Shown piece after piece: positions 16,728-24,455 of a DNA stretch of 64,000 nucleotides; the first letter of the stretch is position 1; the number at the start of each line of letters is the position of its first letter. The translations under genes and the position numbers were made by a program. The stretch is taken from positions 1-64,000 of the forward strand of contig NZ_NOLJ01000002.1 of assembly GCF_002246015.1 (NCBI RefSeq), read 5' to 3'. The DNA comes from Nostoc sp. 'Peltigera membranacea cyanobiont' 210A. Its GTDB lineage: Bacteria > Cyanobacteriota > Cyanobacteriia > Cyanobacteriales > Nostocaceae. Below the pieces are notes generated by a model. The model had not been told where the DNA came from. It did no database searches and saw only the letters and a program-made list of their open reading frames with translations.

Positions 16728-18728
16728 TTAGATGTGTTTCAGATAATGCACAATCGCCTCTGCTGTTGAGAAGTTAGTAGCCAATAAAACTTGATTAATA
16801 GTGCATAATCTTAACAGTGCTTCTTCATTTGCTTGACCTGGCTGAGGTTGCAGCAAATCTCGCAGGAAAATAACTGCTACAATTTCTCCGGCTCCAACCA
16901 ATGAAGCAATTGTTTGATATCCTCCAGAAGTTGGTGCAGGAGTTTGTTGACTAATCGTTATCCCTGCCTGTTGATGTAAGACTTCACTAACAGATGGCCA
17001 AGTAATTGTAAAGCTCTGCGAGAAAAATTCCTGATGTTCAGAAACCAATTCAGCAAGTTCTGATTTTTTGCTTTCATGAGCAATCAGTACTATATTTCTT
17101 TCAATGATTGCTTGAGGAGACTCACTGACATTTGTTTCTTCTGGAGTTTCATCAGGTTGAGTTACTTCTGCTTCAGAAACTTGTTGAATAGTTTGACTGA
17201 CGTTCTCAGTAGCTCCATTTTCTGTTGTTTCCAAAGATTGAATATTAGCTGAGTCAGAAATTTCACTTACTTGTGCAGAAACATCATCAACATCTACACT
17301 AACTTCTTCAGGACTTGTATTACTCAAATCAATGTCTTGACTGCTGAAAATTTCTGCAATGTTCTCATCAGGCGCAGTCAATGTTTCAGAAACTTCATTG
17401 ACTGTTTCATCAACAGCAGAAGTAGGTTCTACTTCGTCAACATCTACACTATCTGCTGCTGTAACTGACGCATCCCAATCTATCGCTTCATCTATATCCT
17501 GTGTAACTTGGCTTAATGCTTCTGGCGGCTGAATTTCTGCGTTTTCAACAACTTCACTGACTTGTTCTGCGACTGGCGTATCCAAATCTACGACTTCATC
17601 GTGAGTAGCTTCGGGAATGTTATTCTCCTCCTCAGATACAGGGTGGAAAATATCGCGTGGCTGTACGGAGGTAACTTCTGCTGCTAGTGCTGCCTCCAAC
17701 TCTGCATTTTCATCGTAGGTAGTTTCTGGAATAGCACTTTGTGCAGGAACTTCGTTGAAAATATCACGTGGCTGTACAAAGGTGACTTCTGCTTCTAGTG
17801 CTGCCTCTAACTCTGCATTTTCGTTGTAGGTAGTTTCTGGAATAGCACTTATATTACGCTGTTGTACGAAAGTAGATTCTGTTGCCAATGCTGCTTCAAA
17901 ATCTACAGCCTCATCGTGGTTAGCTTCTGGAAGAACACTTTCCTCTTCAGGAGTTTCAATGATGTTTTCAGGTGCAGCTATGGCGTTATCAGGTTCAGGC
18001 AAAGAAACTTCTGAGGCTTCGCTGACTTCTGGAACCTCTACTTCCTCACTATCGGCGCTGACTTCTGGTGTAACTAATGTCCGCAAATCCACAATTTCAT
18101 TACGAACATCGTGTGGAACTTCGCTAACTGCTTCTGGTGGCTGAATGATGTTTTCAGGGGTGATTATCTCAGCAACTGGGATGACATCATCAGATTGAGT
18201 AGCAACAACTTCCTCAATTTCGCTAATTTCTGGGGAAGGAGCATTAATTTCAGGTGTTTCTACTTCTTGACTAATTGGCGGTGGAACTTCGCTAACTACC
18301 TCTGGGACTAGATTAACAACATTGGAAGTGCTGACATTTTCAGGCGATCGCGGCCGAGAAAACAGTGAAGGATCTATAATTCTAAAGACTGTCTCTGGTT
18401 GCTCATAAACGGGAGCAACTGCTTCCAAAATCAAAACATAATCTGCAATCCGAATAATATCTCCATCACTCAAAGAATATGGTCGATCTTTTTCGGCTTG
18501 TTTCCCATTAACTATTGAGCCATTTCTACTGCCAAGGTCAGAAAAGTAGTAATTTCCATTTTTAACAAAAAATTTAGCATGTACCCGACTGATATCAGGG
18601 CTGTCTAGGAGTAAATCAGAATCAGGAGAACGACCTATTACCCATTCTCCTCTCGTTGGAGTTTCTGTGGTAAGGTCAACTTCATTGACTTCACTTAAAT
18701 TTGGTGAGTAGCTAACTTTTACTTTCAT
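16728..18728 (-). CDS. FHA domain protein with acidic repeat linker and degenerate methylglyoxal-synthase-like C-terminus
   Basis: 666 aa. Residues ~25-100 are a forkhead-associated phosphothreonine-binding domain with GRSPDSDLLLDSPDISRVHA, GSRNGSIVNG and LSDGDIIRI. Residues ~105-540 are a Pro/Glu/Val-rich acidic linker with internal repeats (two long units around ETTYNENAELEAAL and ETTYDENAELEAAL, each followed by VQPRDIF). Residues ~543-666 align with methylglyoxal synthase: IVLIAHESKK, GEIVAVIFLRDLL, EEALLRLCTINQVLLATNFS. The active site looks lost: the GGDQQ Asp is Tyr (GGYQT), the PHDPD His and Asp are Gly and Asn, and TGTTG is absent. I infer a binding, not catalytic, role. Translationally coupled to the upstream DUF6760-like frame (ATGA). 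Confidence 0.8.
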   Translation of the reverse strand: MKVKVSYSPNLSEVNEVDLTTETPTRGEWVIGRSPDSDLLLDSPDISRVHAKFFVKNGNYYFSDLGSRNGSIVNGKQAEKDRPYSLSDGDIIRIADYVLILEAVAPVYEQPETVFRIIDPSLFSRPRSPENVSTSNVVNLVPEVVSEVPPPISQEVETPEINAPSPEISEIEEVVATQSDDVIPVAEIITPENIIQPPEAVSEVPHDVRNEIVDLRTLVTPEVSADSEEVEVPEVSEASEVSLPEPDNAIAAPENIIETPEEESVLPEANHDEAVDFEAALATESTFVQQRNISAIPETTYNENAELEAALEAEVTFVQPRDIFNEVPAQSAIPETTYDENAELEAALAAEVTSVQPRDIFHPVSEEENNIPEATHDEVVDLDTPVAEQVSEVVENAEIQPPEALSQVTQDIDEAIDWDASVTAADSVDVDEVEPTSAVDETVNEVSETLTAPDENIAEIFSSQDIDLSNTSPEEVSVDVDDVSAQVSEISDSANIQSLETTENGATENVSQTIQQVSEAEVTQPDETPEETNVSESPQAIIERNIVLIAHESKKSELAELVSEHQEFFSQSFTITWPSVSEVLHQQAGITISQQTPAPTSGGYQTIASLVGAGEIVAVIFLRDLLQPQPGQANEEALLRLCTINQVLLATNFSTAEAIVHYLKHI

Positions 18729-18880
18729 ATTAATTTTTGGTTAATTTTATTGATTTCTGCCACCCAGCGCTGACGGGTAGTATGTTCTAAATTTAAAATA
18801 TCATCTTGTGACCAGTGGAAATGATAAGCAATAAAAGCTACCTCCTCATATAAAGTATCAGAGGGGTAGCTTACGACTCC
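18725..18880 (-). CDS. DUF6760-like small CIS protein, lacking its own start codon; possible -1 frameshift product
   Basis: The -1 frame at the end of the preceding tail-assembly gene stays open for 51 codons: GVVSYPSDTLYEEVAFIAYH, then FHWSQDDILNLEHTTRQRWV and AEINKINQKLI, ending in TGA that overlaps the FHA ATG. The LYEEVAFIAYHFHW core and the L-E-H--RQRWV motif match the small DUF6760 proteins I recall from contractile-tail loci. No ATG, GTG or TTG exists in this frame before the C-terminal third. Just before the zero-frame stop is GCG GGG GAG TCG TAA; a -1 slip at G-GGG would re-pair the P-site codon perfectly and continue into this frame. An ATT start after GAGGAGGT is the alternative but would remove the conserved N-terminus. 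Confidence 0.6.
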   Translation of the reverse strand, partial: GVVSYPSDTLYEEVAFIAYHFHWSQDDILNLEHTTRQRWVAEINKINQKLI

Positions 18881-19254
18881 CCCGCTAGTTCTAGCTCCAC
18901 TGAAAATTGAGTATTACAGTGGGGACATTGTGTCGGAATGTGTACATTGCCTTGTTGATTGATTCGATTGTAAAATTCTCGGAGATAGGCAATGTCATGT
19001 AGGAGAAGTCCTTCAAGTAAATCAGGACTAACAGAATTGAAGCTGCCCAAGCGAGTGATAACCCTTGCAAGCATTACCAAGACACCGTAAGCCGGATTTT
19101 CTTGAACTTTGCGCTCTTGTTGCACCAAAATTTCATCTTTGGCGGTGGCTAAACGCATCACCCCATGACGATGTACTCGTTGTTCGCCATCACTCAATCC
19201 TCTAGGAAGAGTGAAGGCAAATTCTGTGCAGAGAGTATCCTTTTTACGGCGCAT
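18871..19254 (-). CDS. CIS/phage tail assembly protein with zinc-knuckle C-terminus
   Basis: 127 aa, of the type annotated as phage tail assembly protein in contractile-tail clusters. Core: EFAFTLPRGLSDGEQRVHRH, GVMRLATAKDEI, VLVMLARVITRLGSF, LLHDIAYLREFYNRIN. The C-terminus carries CPHCNTQFSVELELAG, a likely metal-binding CxxC knuckle. Everything up to LREF is duplicated in inverted orientation at 19769-20050. Its last codons overlap the -1 frame that encodes the DUF6760-like protein, the usual layout for tail-assembly chaperone frameshifts. ATG 19254 is preceded by repeat DNA rather than by the operon spacer seen elsewhere, so translation coupling with upstream genes is disturbed. Confidence 0.8.
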   Translation of the reverse strand: MRRKKDTLCTEFAFTLPRGLSDGEQRVHRHGVMRLATAKDEILVQQERKVQENPAYGVLVMLARVITRLGSFNSVSPDLLEGLLLHDIAYLREFYNRINQQGNVHIPTQCPHCNTQFSVELELAGES

Positions 19255-20050
19255 AGGTTATTGAATTTGGGCATTGGGTATGAGTCTCTGACTGGTTCCC
19301 AGCTTTCAGGCTGGGAACCCATTCTGGGAGGCTCCGCCTCCTCTTTGTTGACAAGAGGTAGAACCTCTGAGAATACATTCCCAGCCTGCAGGCTGGGAAC
19401 GAGGCTAATGAGTCTTTGAACTCCTTTAATGAGTCTTTGAACTCCATTAATGAGTCTTTGAACTCCTTTAATGAGGCTTTGAACTCCATTAATGAGTCTT
19501 TGAAGTCCTTTAATAAGCCTTTGAACTCCTTTAATGAGTCTTTGATACTCATTAATGAGCCTTTGAACTCCTTTAATGAGGCTTTGATACTCATTAAAGG
19601 AGTTCAAAGACTCATTAGCCTCGTTCCCAGCCTGCAGGCTGGGAATGTATTCTCAGAGGTTCTACCTCTTGTCAACAAAGAGGAGGCGGAGCCTCCCAGA
19701 ATGGGTTCCCAGCCTGAAAGCTGGGAACCAGTCAGAGACTCATACCCAATGCCCAAATTCAATAACCTATGCGCCGTAAAAAGGATACTCTCTGCACAGA
19801 ATTTGCCTTCACTCTTCCTAGAGGATTGAGTGATGGCGAACAACGAGTACATCGTCATGGGGTGATGCGTTTAGCCACCGCCAAAGATGAAATTTTGGTG
19901 CAACAAGAGCGCAAAGTTCAAGAAAATCCGGCTTACGGTGTCTTGGTAATGCTTGCAAGGGTTATCACTCGCTTGGGCAGCTTCAATTCTGTTAGTCCTG
20001 ATTTACTTGAAGGACTTCTCCTACATGACATTGCCTATCTCCGAGAATTT
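18973..20050. repeat. Giant inverted repeat: 462-bp arms (18973-19434 and 19589-20050)
   Basis: Positions x and 39023-x are complementary throughout both arms, as judged from end points, the internal landmarks and identical translated products on the two strands. Each arm carries the first 91-94 codons of a tail-assembly gene, its upstream spacer with GTTCCCAGC..GCTGGGAAC palindromes (19287-19319, 19379-19400 and mirror copies), and the outer unit(s) of the 21-bp array. The 154-bp centre is the tandem array. The outer right boundary (20050) lies inside the 3' end of the 20035-20367 gene. Confidence 0.88.
19407..19616. repeat. 21-bp tandem repeat array
   Basis: Nine direct copies of a 21-mer of the form AATGAGTCTTTGAACTCCTTT (variants end CCATT or CTCATT), then one inverted copy (19596-19616). 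The unit length equals seven codons, so several frames stay open and give heptad-like peptides (for example EFKDSLK, NSFNESL); these are artefacts of the repeat rather than genes. Confidence 0.9.
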
Positions 20051-20104
20051 ACTGTATCTTCCGGTGTAGAAGTTTCGCCTTCCAAGCCATTGATTCGACG
20101 GTAA
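19769..20104 (+). pseudogene. Inverted 5' copy of the tail assembly gene
   Basis: Codons 1-94 are identical to the 18871-19254 gene on the opposite strand; after LREF the frame runs into antisense sequence of the neighbouring gene (TVSSGVEVSPSKPLIRR). The zinc-knuckle end is missing and it faces against the operon. Created by the inverted duplication; unlikely to be functional. Confidence 0.8.
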
Positions 20105-20367
20105 AAATCTTGGAGATAATTTAAATCTTGGGAAAAAAAGTTTTCCACGATTGCAGGAGTAACTTCTGATAAAGCACCCAAGTGGGTAATCACTCGCGAC
20201 AGGATAATAATTGTGGCATAAACGGGATTAGCTTTAACGCGGGGGTCACGCAAGGGTGCAATCTCGTCTATCGCTGTTGATAACCGCATTACACCTTTGC
20301 GGTGGAGGTCGCCTTCAGAGTCTAGATACCCTTTTGGCAGTGTAAATTCAAACTCTGTGGGAAACAT
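20035..20367 (-). CDS. CIS/phage tail assembly protein, second copy, 3' end altered by inverted repeat
   Basis: 110 aa, paralogous to the 18871-19254 product: EFEFTLPKGYLDSEGDLHRK, GVMRLSTAIDEIAPLRDP, IIILSRVITHLGALSEVTP, DLNYLQDFYRRING. The last codons (VNSRR stop) come from the right arm of the inverted repeat that begins at 20050, so the natural C-terminus has been replaced or cut. The paralogue's CxxC knuckle is absent; it is unclear whether this copy ever had one. ATG 20367; lies 11 nt downstream of the second tube gene. Confidence 0.75.
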   Translation of the reverse strand: MFPTEFEFTLPKGYLDSEGDLHRKGVMRLSTAIDEIAPLRDPRVKANPVYATIIILSRVITHLGALSEVTPAIVENFFSQDLNYLQDFYRRINGLEGETSTPEDTVNSRR

Positions 20368-20378
20368 AGTACTCCTAA

Positions 20379-20873
20379 TTACTTCACGCGTTTAAATTCC
20401 TCAAAAGCAACCTCCACTTCCTCAATTTCGATGTCATGGCTGCGGGCGCTGACATCGGCAATTTTGTAACTTGCGGGCCAAGCACCAGCTAATTCAAATC
20501 TAGCGATTTCTTGATTTGCCTGATTATAAATAGATAAAGCAACAAGTCTACGTTGCTGTGACCAATTACCCTGCTGGACTTTTTCAAACCACTTCCAAAA
20601 ATCCATAGAGTTGGTGGTACCTCTACGCAGAATGAGATTACCACTCTTAGGATTGCTGGGAAGCTTAGTTCTCACCACCTGACCTTTTGATTGCCCTTTT
20701 GTACCCCAGGTTTGAGAAGTGACTTCAGTAATTTCAATTACCTCTTGTGTTCTTTTGAAGCCTTGACACTCCAAAAAGAAACAATTGGCATCGTTTTGAC
20801 CTTCTAGTGTCAGTTCTAAATAGAACCGATGGGCTGTCAGAACTTCTGGAATTCGGCTTGCGGATTGTACCAC
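20379..20873 (-). CDS. CIS/phage tail tube protein, second paralogue (gp19-like)
   Basis: T4 gp19/Hcp-type tube protein; hexamers stack into the inner tube of the contractile apparatus. Recognised from LTAHRFYLELTLEGQNDANC near the start, FLECQGFKRTQEVIE, LILRRGTTNSMDFWKWFEKV, and the C-terminal ARFELAGAWPASYK and EIEEVEVAFEEFKRV. I chose GTG 20873 (164 aa) because the upstream 49 codons to an ATG at 21020 translate a genomic repeat block and have no similarity to tube proteins. No clear Shine-Dalgarno is visible at either start. It differs from the 21086-21541 tube protein in sequence, as expected for a tube-initiation or adaptor copy (compare Pvc1/Pvc5), an inference. Confidence 0.82.
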   Translation of the reverse strand: MVQSASRIPEVLTAHRFYLELTLEGQNDANCFFLECQGFKRTQEVIEITEVTSQTWGTKGQSKGQVVRTKLPSNPKSGNLILRRGTTNSMDFWKWFEKVQQGNWSQQRRLVALSIYNQANQEIARFELAGAWPASYKIADVSARSHDIEIEEVEVAFEEFKRVK

Positions 20874-20877
20874 TGTT

Positions 20878-21015
20878 AAATAATTCGTAATTCGTAATAC
20901 TTCGGCTACGCTCAGTACAAGTTCGTAATTCGTAATTACGTTTTGTGACGGAGATTTAGCGCAAAGTGTGGTCTTGGGGTCTCCCCAAGAGGAGCAACTT
21001 TGCAAGACAGACCCC
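20878..21015. repeat. Repeat block at the 5' end of the second tube gene
   Basis: Two TTCGTAATTCGTAAT arms flank the ACTTCGGCTACGCTCAGTAC module, followed by a GTCTTGGGGTCTCCCCAAG-type palindrome. The same TACGCTCAGTAC module occurs near 45800. The block sits where the ribosome binding region of the tube gene would be and could have displaced the original start. Confidence 0.7.
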
Positions 21016-21085
21016 GACACAAAGCGTTCTGCCTGTAGAGGCTATGCAACTTAAACTCCCAAACTTTGATTACTGCAAATGCTAA

Positions 21086-21541
21086 TTATTTGATTCGTTT
21101 AATTCCTTCGTGAACCAATTCAACAGTCTCATTTGCCATATCACCACCAGAGGCAGTTAAGGTAGGCCCGGTGTATTTACAGGGATAACAATTAACAATG
21201 TTCCAGCGTGCCTTTTCAGAGCCTTGTTGGTCATAAGCAACCACTGAACCAGTTTTACGATTCTGTGACCACTTTCGAGGGTCTCCCATGTCTTCGTTAC
21301 AGTCTTGATACCATTTATAAAGGTCTATATCATCAGTGGCGATGACTTTTACTGTAATGTTGGTAAATTTAACAACAGTTGGTGTGGCTTGACGCATTAG
21401 TTTAGCGCCCTTAGATGAACCGTGGACTTCTTGCGCTGGTGTATTTTCAACGCCTAGTCCGCTAATTTCTTTGATAAATTTATCAGTAATTCCGTCAGCT
21501 TCAAAGTAAAACTTACAAGAGGTTAAAAATTCGCCTGCCAT
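21086..21541 (-). CDS. CIS/phage tail tube protein (gp19-like)
   Basis: 151 aa, canonical inner-tube subunit. Features: MAGEFLTSCKFYFEADGITD start, FIKEISGLGVENTPAQEVHG, TNITVKVIATDDIDLYKWYQ, SVVAYDQQGSEKARWNI and the C-terminal ETVELVHEGIKRI, all typical of the T4 gp19 family. It lies directly downstream of the sheath gene, the usual sheath-tube order. A palindromic repeat sits in the 91-nt gap. Structural, cytoplasmic or thylakoid-anchored assembly as described for cyanobacterial CIS. Confidence 0.9.
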   Translation of the reverse strand: MAGEFLTSCKFYFEADGITDKFIKEISGLGVENTPAQEVHGSSKGAKLMRQATPTVVKFTNITVKVIATDDIDLYKWYQDCNEDMGDPRKWSQNRKTGSVVAYDQQGSEKARWNIVNCYPCKYTGPTLTASGGDMANETVELVHEGIKRIK

Positions 21542-21587
21542 ACTTTTAGACTCCTTTGTGTGTGATTAATTTTGAAATGGGAATGGG

Positions 21588-21614
21588 TAGAGACGCGATA
21601 AATCGCGTCTCTAC
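21588..21614. repeat. Perfect palindromic repeat GTAGAGACGCGAT/ATCGCGTCTCTAC
   Basis: 13-bp arms with a 2-nt centre, between sheath and tube genes. A related longer form is at 29300-29367. A common dispersed Nostocales repeat; as an mRNA hairpin between sheath and tube it could shape their relative expression (inference). Confidence 0.85.
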
Positions 21615-21632
21615 AAGAGGAGAATTCTTGGT

Positions 21633-23294
21633 CTATTCGCTATCTTCAATGCCATTCCATTGGCTGATACGGAAAACAACAAATTCAGCCGGTCTGACGG
21701 GACAAACTCCGACTTCAATATATAAACGTCCTAAAATCCTGGTTTCTGGTGGGTTCAATTCTTCGTCACACTTCACATAAAATGCTTGGGCTGGAGATGC
21801 ACCAAATAAAGCACCTTCACGCCAGATGCGCTCTAAGAAGTTGCTCACAGTACGGGTTACACGCGCCCATAAATCTTGGTCGTTCGGTTCAAAAACTACC
21901 CACTGAGTCCCCAGTTCTAGGGATTTTTCGATATAGCTAATTAATCTACGCACGCTGATGTAACGCCACTCTGTTTTATCTGGCTCAACTAGAGTGCGTG
22001 CGCCCCAAATGCGGATACCTCGGTTGGGGAAGCTGCGAATACAATTTATCCCCAAGGGATTTAATAGTTCTTGTTCGCGGAAATTGGTGTCATAGCCCAA
22101 ACCAATTACGCCTCTGGGAACTTCATTTGCCGGGGCTTTGTAAACTCCTCTGGTTTCGTCGGTGCGGGCCCAAACACCCATCACATGACCGCAAGGAGGT
22201 ACTAAAATTGGATTACCGCGATCGCGTGGATTAGGTACTTTAATCCAAGGATAATAAAGGGCCGCAAACATCGAACGACGGTTAAATCTATTCAACCACT
22301 CCACTACTTGTTGCGGTTTGACGGCTTCCGGTGGCGAATCAAGTACAACCATCCGGTTGGGCGGGTTGGGAATATCGCCACTGGCAGAACCCTCACACAT
22401 ACTAATCATCAGTTCGATGATGCCATGAACTTGATCTAAATTAAGCACCTGCTCTTGATAAGCCCGCATCACATCAGGACAGGCTAGCATCGTGATTTCA
22501 TCAACTTCAAAGATACCGCGTACCCCGGTGCGATCGTCTCGAACCCCTTCTAAATTTTGTGAAAATCTATCGGGTGTGGCAGCAACAATGGGTGGCGCTA
22601 GTTCATATTGACCATTCACGGGACGACGAGCTAAAGGCTGTCCGCTTTGAGTTATGTCTTCTACAGTGAGATACATTGAATTTCTCAATGCCGTTAGTGC
22701 ATAAACTGCTGCTTGACCAGCAGGTTCGCGGTTCATCGTCAAGTTCTGATATTCCTCTAGAAGTTCATCTCCGCGACGAATTTCGATGGTAAAATATTCG
22801 CCCGTATTTGGAGGCGCTTCTCCTTCAGTACCTTCAGGTAAGGCGCGGGGCGAACCATCAATAATGACAATATTTACTAATCCACCTGATGCTTGCTCAG
22901 GGCGCAAAGTAAAGCGCAGGGCTGGACGATTACCTCTAGAGTTAATTCTTAAAGTAGCCGGTTCTGGAGTTGCCGGTCTGGGTGCGCCTGGTAATTGAGT
23001 ACCGATGCTTGTCACCCAGCAGCGACCGCCACCATTCATAAAGTAGCCGTAGACTGAAAAGGGTAAATAGGCGTTGAAGTCGGTGAACCCATCAGAATTG
23101 AGACGGGCAAAGTAATTGAGATATTGCGTCCAATTGGTTACTAGCACGGGCTTATATAGTTCAGCCCCACCGCGAACATCTTCTGTAAAACCTACAAATC
23201 CGGCAACTGCTGTGCTAACACCTTCAATTGGTCGGCTACCCCGGTCAATTTCTTCGATGTAGACACCAGGAGCAAAGTAATCAAGTCTAGCCAT
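21633..23294 (-). CDS. Contractile tail sheath protein
   Basis: 553 aa, sheath subunit that contracts around the tube. N-terminus MARLDYFAPGVYIEEIDRGS with RPIEGVSTAVAGFVGFTEDV is the classical sheath start. The middle domain (residues ~120-260) is the variable insertion, and the C-terminal part carries NRMVVLDSPPEAV, FAALYYPWIKVPNP, PPCGHVMGVWARTDETRGV, the KAPANE segment, NCIRSFPNRGIRIWGARTL and the C-terminal strand region LYIEVGVCPVRPAEFVVFRI that links neighbouring subunits. Full length and intact. It lies between the DUF4255 gene and the tube gene in one leftward operon. Confidence 0.95.
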   Translation of the reverse strand: MARLDYFAPGVYIEEIDRGSRPIEGVSTAVAGFVGFTEDVRGGAELYKPVLVTNWTQYLNYFARLNSDGFTDFNAYLPFSVYGYFMNGGGRCWVTSIGTQLPGAPRPATPEPATLRINSRGNRPALRFTLRPEQASGGLVNIVIIDGSPRALPEGTEGEAPPNTGEYFTIEIRRGDELLEEYQNLTMNREPAGQAAVYALTALRNSMYLTVEDITQSGQPLARRPVNGQYELAPPIVAATPDRFSQNLEGVRDDRTGVRGIFEVDEITMLACPDVMRAYQEQVLNLDQVHGIIELMISMCEGSASGDIPNPPNRMVVLDSPPEAVKPQQVVEWLNRFNRRSMFAALYYPWIKVPNPRDRGNPILVPPCGHVMGVWARTDETRGVYKAPANEVPRGVIGLGYDTNFREQELLNPLGINCIRSFPNRGIRIWGARTLVEPDKTEWRYISVRRLISYIEKSLELGTQWVVFEPNDQDLWARVTRTVSNFLERIWREGALFGASPAQAFYVKCDEELNPPETRILGRLYIEVGVCPVRPAEFVVFRISQWNGIEDSE

Positions 23295-23324
23295 GAAAGT
23301 TTCTCCAAGTCAGTAAAAATCTAA

Positions 23325-24164
23325 TTATTCAAGAGTTAGAAATATTTCTTTGAAAGTATGACTTTGGTTATCTACCAATGCATTGACGTTTTGGGGTAAA
23401 TAGCCAGGATGATTCAGAGTCAAAACATAATTACCTAAATGAAGGTCTTCAAAGAAGAACAGCCCTTCTTTAGTGGTTAATATGGACTTGTCAGTTCCCC
23501 TCACAGCCACTTCTGTCGCTACCAAGGGCAGATTTGTCACCGCACTTTTGACAATACCCGCGATCGCAACTCGCCTGGTTAATACTAAACTGTCACTATC
23601 GCGAGACAATTGATTTCGCAAATTGAAAATTCGCTCCCAAACCAAAGGCACTGGAGTCGGTTGTGGCTCGAAGGGTATTGTGACTGTCAAATATAAGGCT
23701 GAACGCAACGGCACACTCAGGGCGCTCCATAAAGAGCCAATCTCAATTGGCGGCTCTAGGGCAACTGTCATGTTCAAATTACCATAGCCCCGTAATTCAG
23801 GAACCAAAAACTCCTCTTCCAAGGTGCGATGGCGCAACAGCACAGTCAACGCCTCACTAATAAAGTGATGCTCACCTAAAGCTGTTCTATCCCAGGCTGT
23901 TAATAGCAGCGAAACATCAAACCAAGCGGGTGCCCAATTTACAGTGGCAGGTTGTAGAGCGCGTGTTAGCTTGCGTTCTACTTGCCTGCCAGAATGTTGT
24001 ACCTGCTTACTCTCACGTATATCAAAAATATATAAATTGAGAGTCGGGCCTGCTCCCTCTTCCCTACGATTACCAGGATGGCTAAAGTCAATTTGCTCTG
24101 TACTGGTAAGTGAGGTTCCTCCAGCTAGAATTTCGGCTAAAGTTTGAAGAACGAAGATAAGCAT
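23325..24164 (-). CDS. DUF4255 (Pvc16-like) tail terminator/cap protein with C-terminal carboxypeptidase-regulatory-like domain
   Basis: 279 aa. Residues ~1-185 match DUF4255 proteins of contractile injection loci (Pvc16/Afp16-like, thought to cap the tube and sheath): LIFVLQTLAEILAGGTSL near the start, TLNLYIFDIRES, PAWFDVSLLLTAWDRTALGE, LLRHRTLEEEFLVPELRGYG, LRSALYLTVTIPFEP. Residues ~205-279 form a small beta-sandwich like carboxypeptidase regulatory domains: GIVKSAVTNLPLVATEVAVR, GLFFFEDLHLGNYVLTLNHPG, then a final TFKEIFLTLE strand. First gene of the leftward CIS operon; its promoter must lie in the spacer that also drives the histidine kinase in the other direction. Confidence 0.85.
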   Translation of the reverse strand: MLIFVLQTLAEILAGGTSLTSTEQIDFSHPGNRREEGAGPTLNLYIFDIRESKQVQHSGRQVERKLTRALQPATVNWAPAWFDVSLLLTAWDRTALGEHHFISEALTVLLRHRTLEEEFLVPELRGYGNLNMTVALEPPIEIGSLWSALSVPLRSALYLTVTIPFEPQPTPVPLVWERIFNLRNQLSRDSDSLVLTRRVAIAGIVKSAVTNLPLVATEVAVRGTDKSILTTKEGLFFFEDLHLGNYVLTLNHPGYLPQNVNALVDNQSHTFKEIFLTLE

Positions 24165-24408
24165 GAAGGTGTTCTGCTGGTAGCTAATCCAGATGCCTTT
24201 ACAGTATATGTATCGGGCTTCTAAAGTTAATTAGACTTTTGTCGATATTTTTTAAATGGGGTATTGGGTCAAGAATCCGTAAAGCAGCAACTTCAGTTTG
24301 TAGATTAATCTGGAGCAGTTTTTAATTAGACGCACTACATTTTTTTCTTGTGGGGTGGGTTGAAAAGCCGACCCAAGTAGTCTATTAAGCTAATGAAAGC
24401 TTGGGTAC

Positions 24409-24455
24409 GTAGTAAGCATTTCAGTGCTTAACATCAGGACTAAAGTCCTTACTAC
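24409..24455. repeat. Cloverleaf-like repeat in the CIS/kinase divergent spacer
   Basis: Outer arms GTAGTAAG and CTTACTAC enclose two hairpins, AAGCA(N6)TGCTT and AGGACT AA AGTCCT, so the element can fold as a three-way junction. The rest of the spacer 24165-24634 is AT-rich and contains no other clear feature. Confidence 0.7.

Noticed and set aside
19194..19829. Several heptad-rich frames on both strands over the 21-bp array
   Set aside because: They mirror each other through the inverted repeat and exist only because the unit length is divisible by three.
14354..24164. Complete prophage
   Set aside because: Only sheath, tube and assembly genes are present; no capsid, terminase, integrase or lysis genes, so a contractile injection system fits better.
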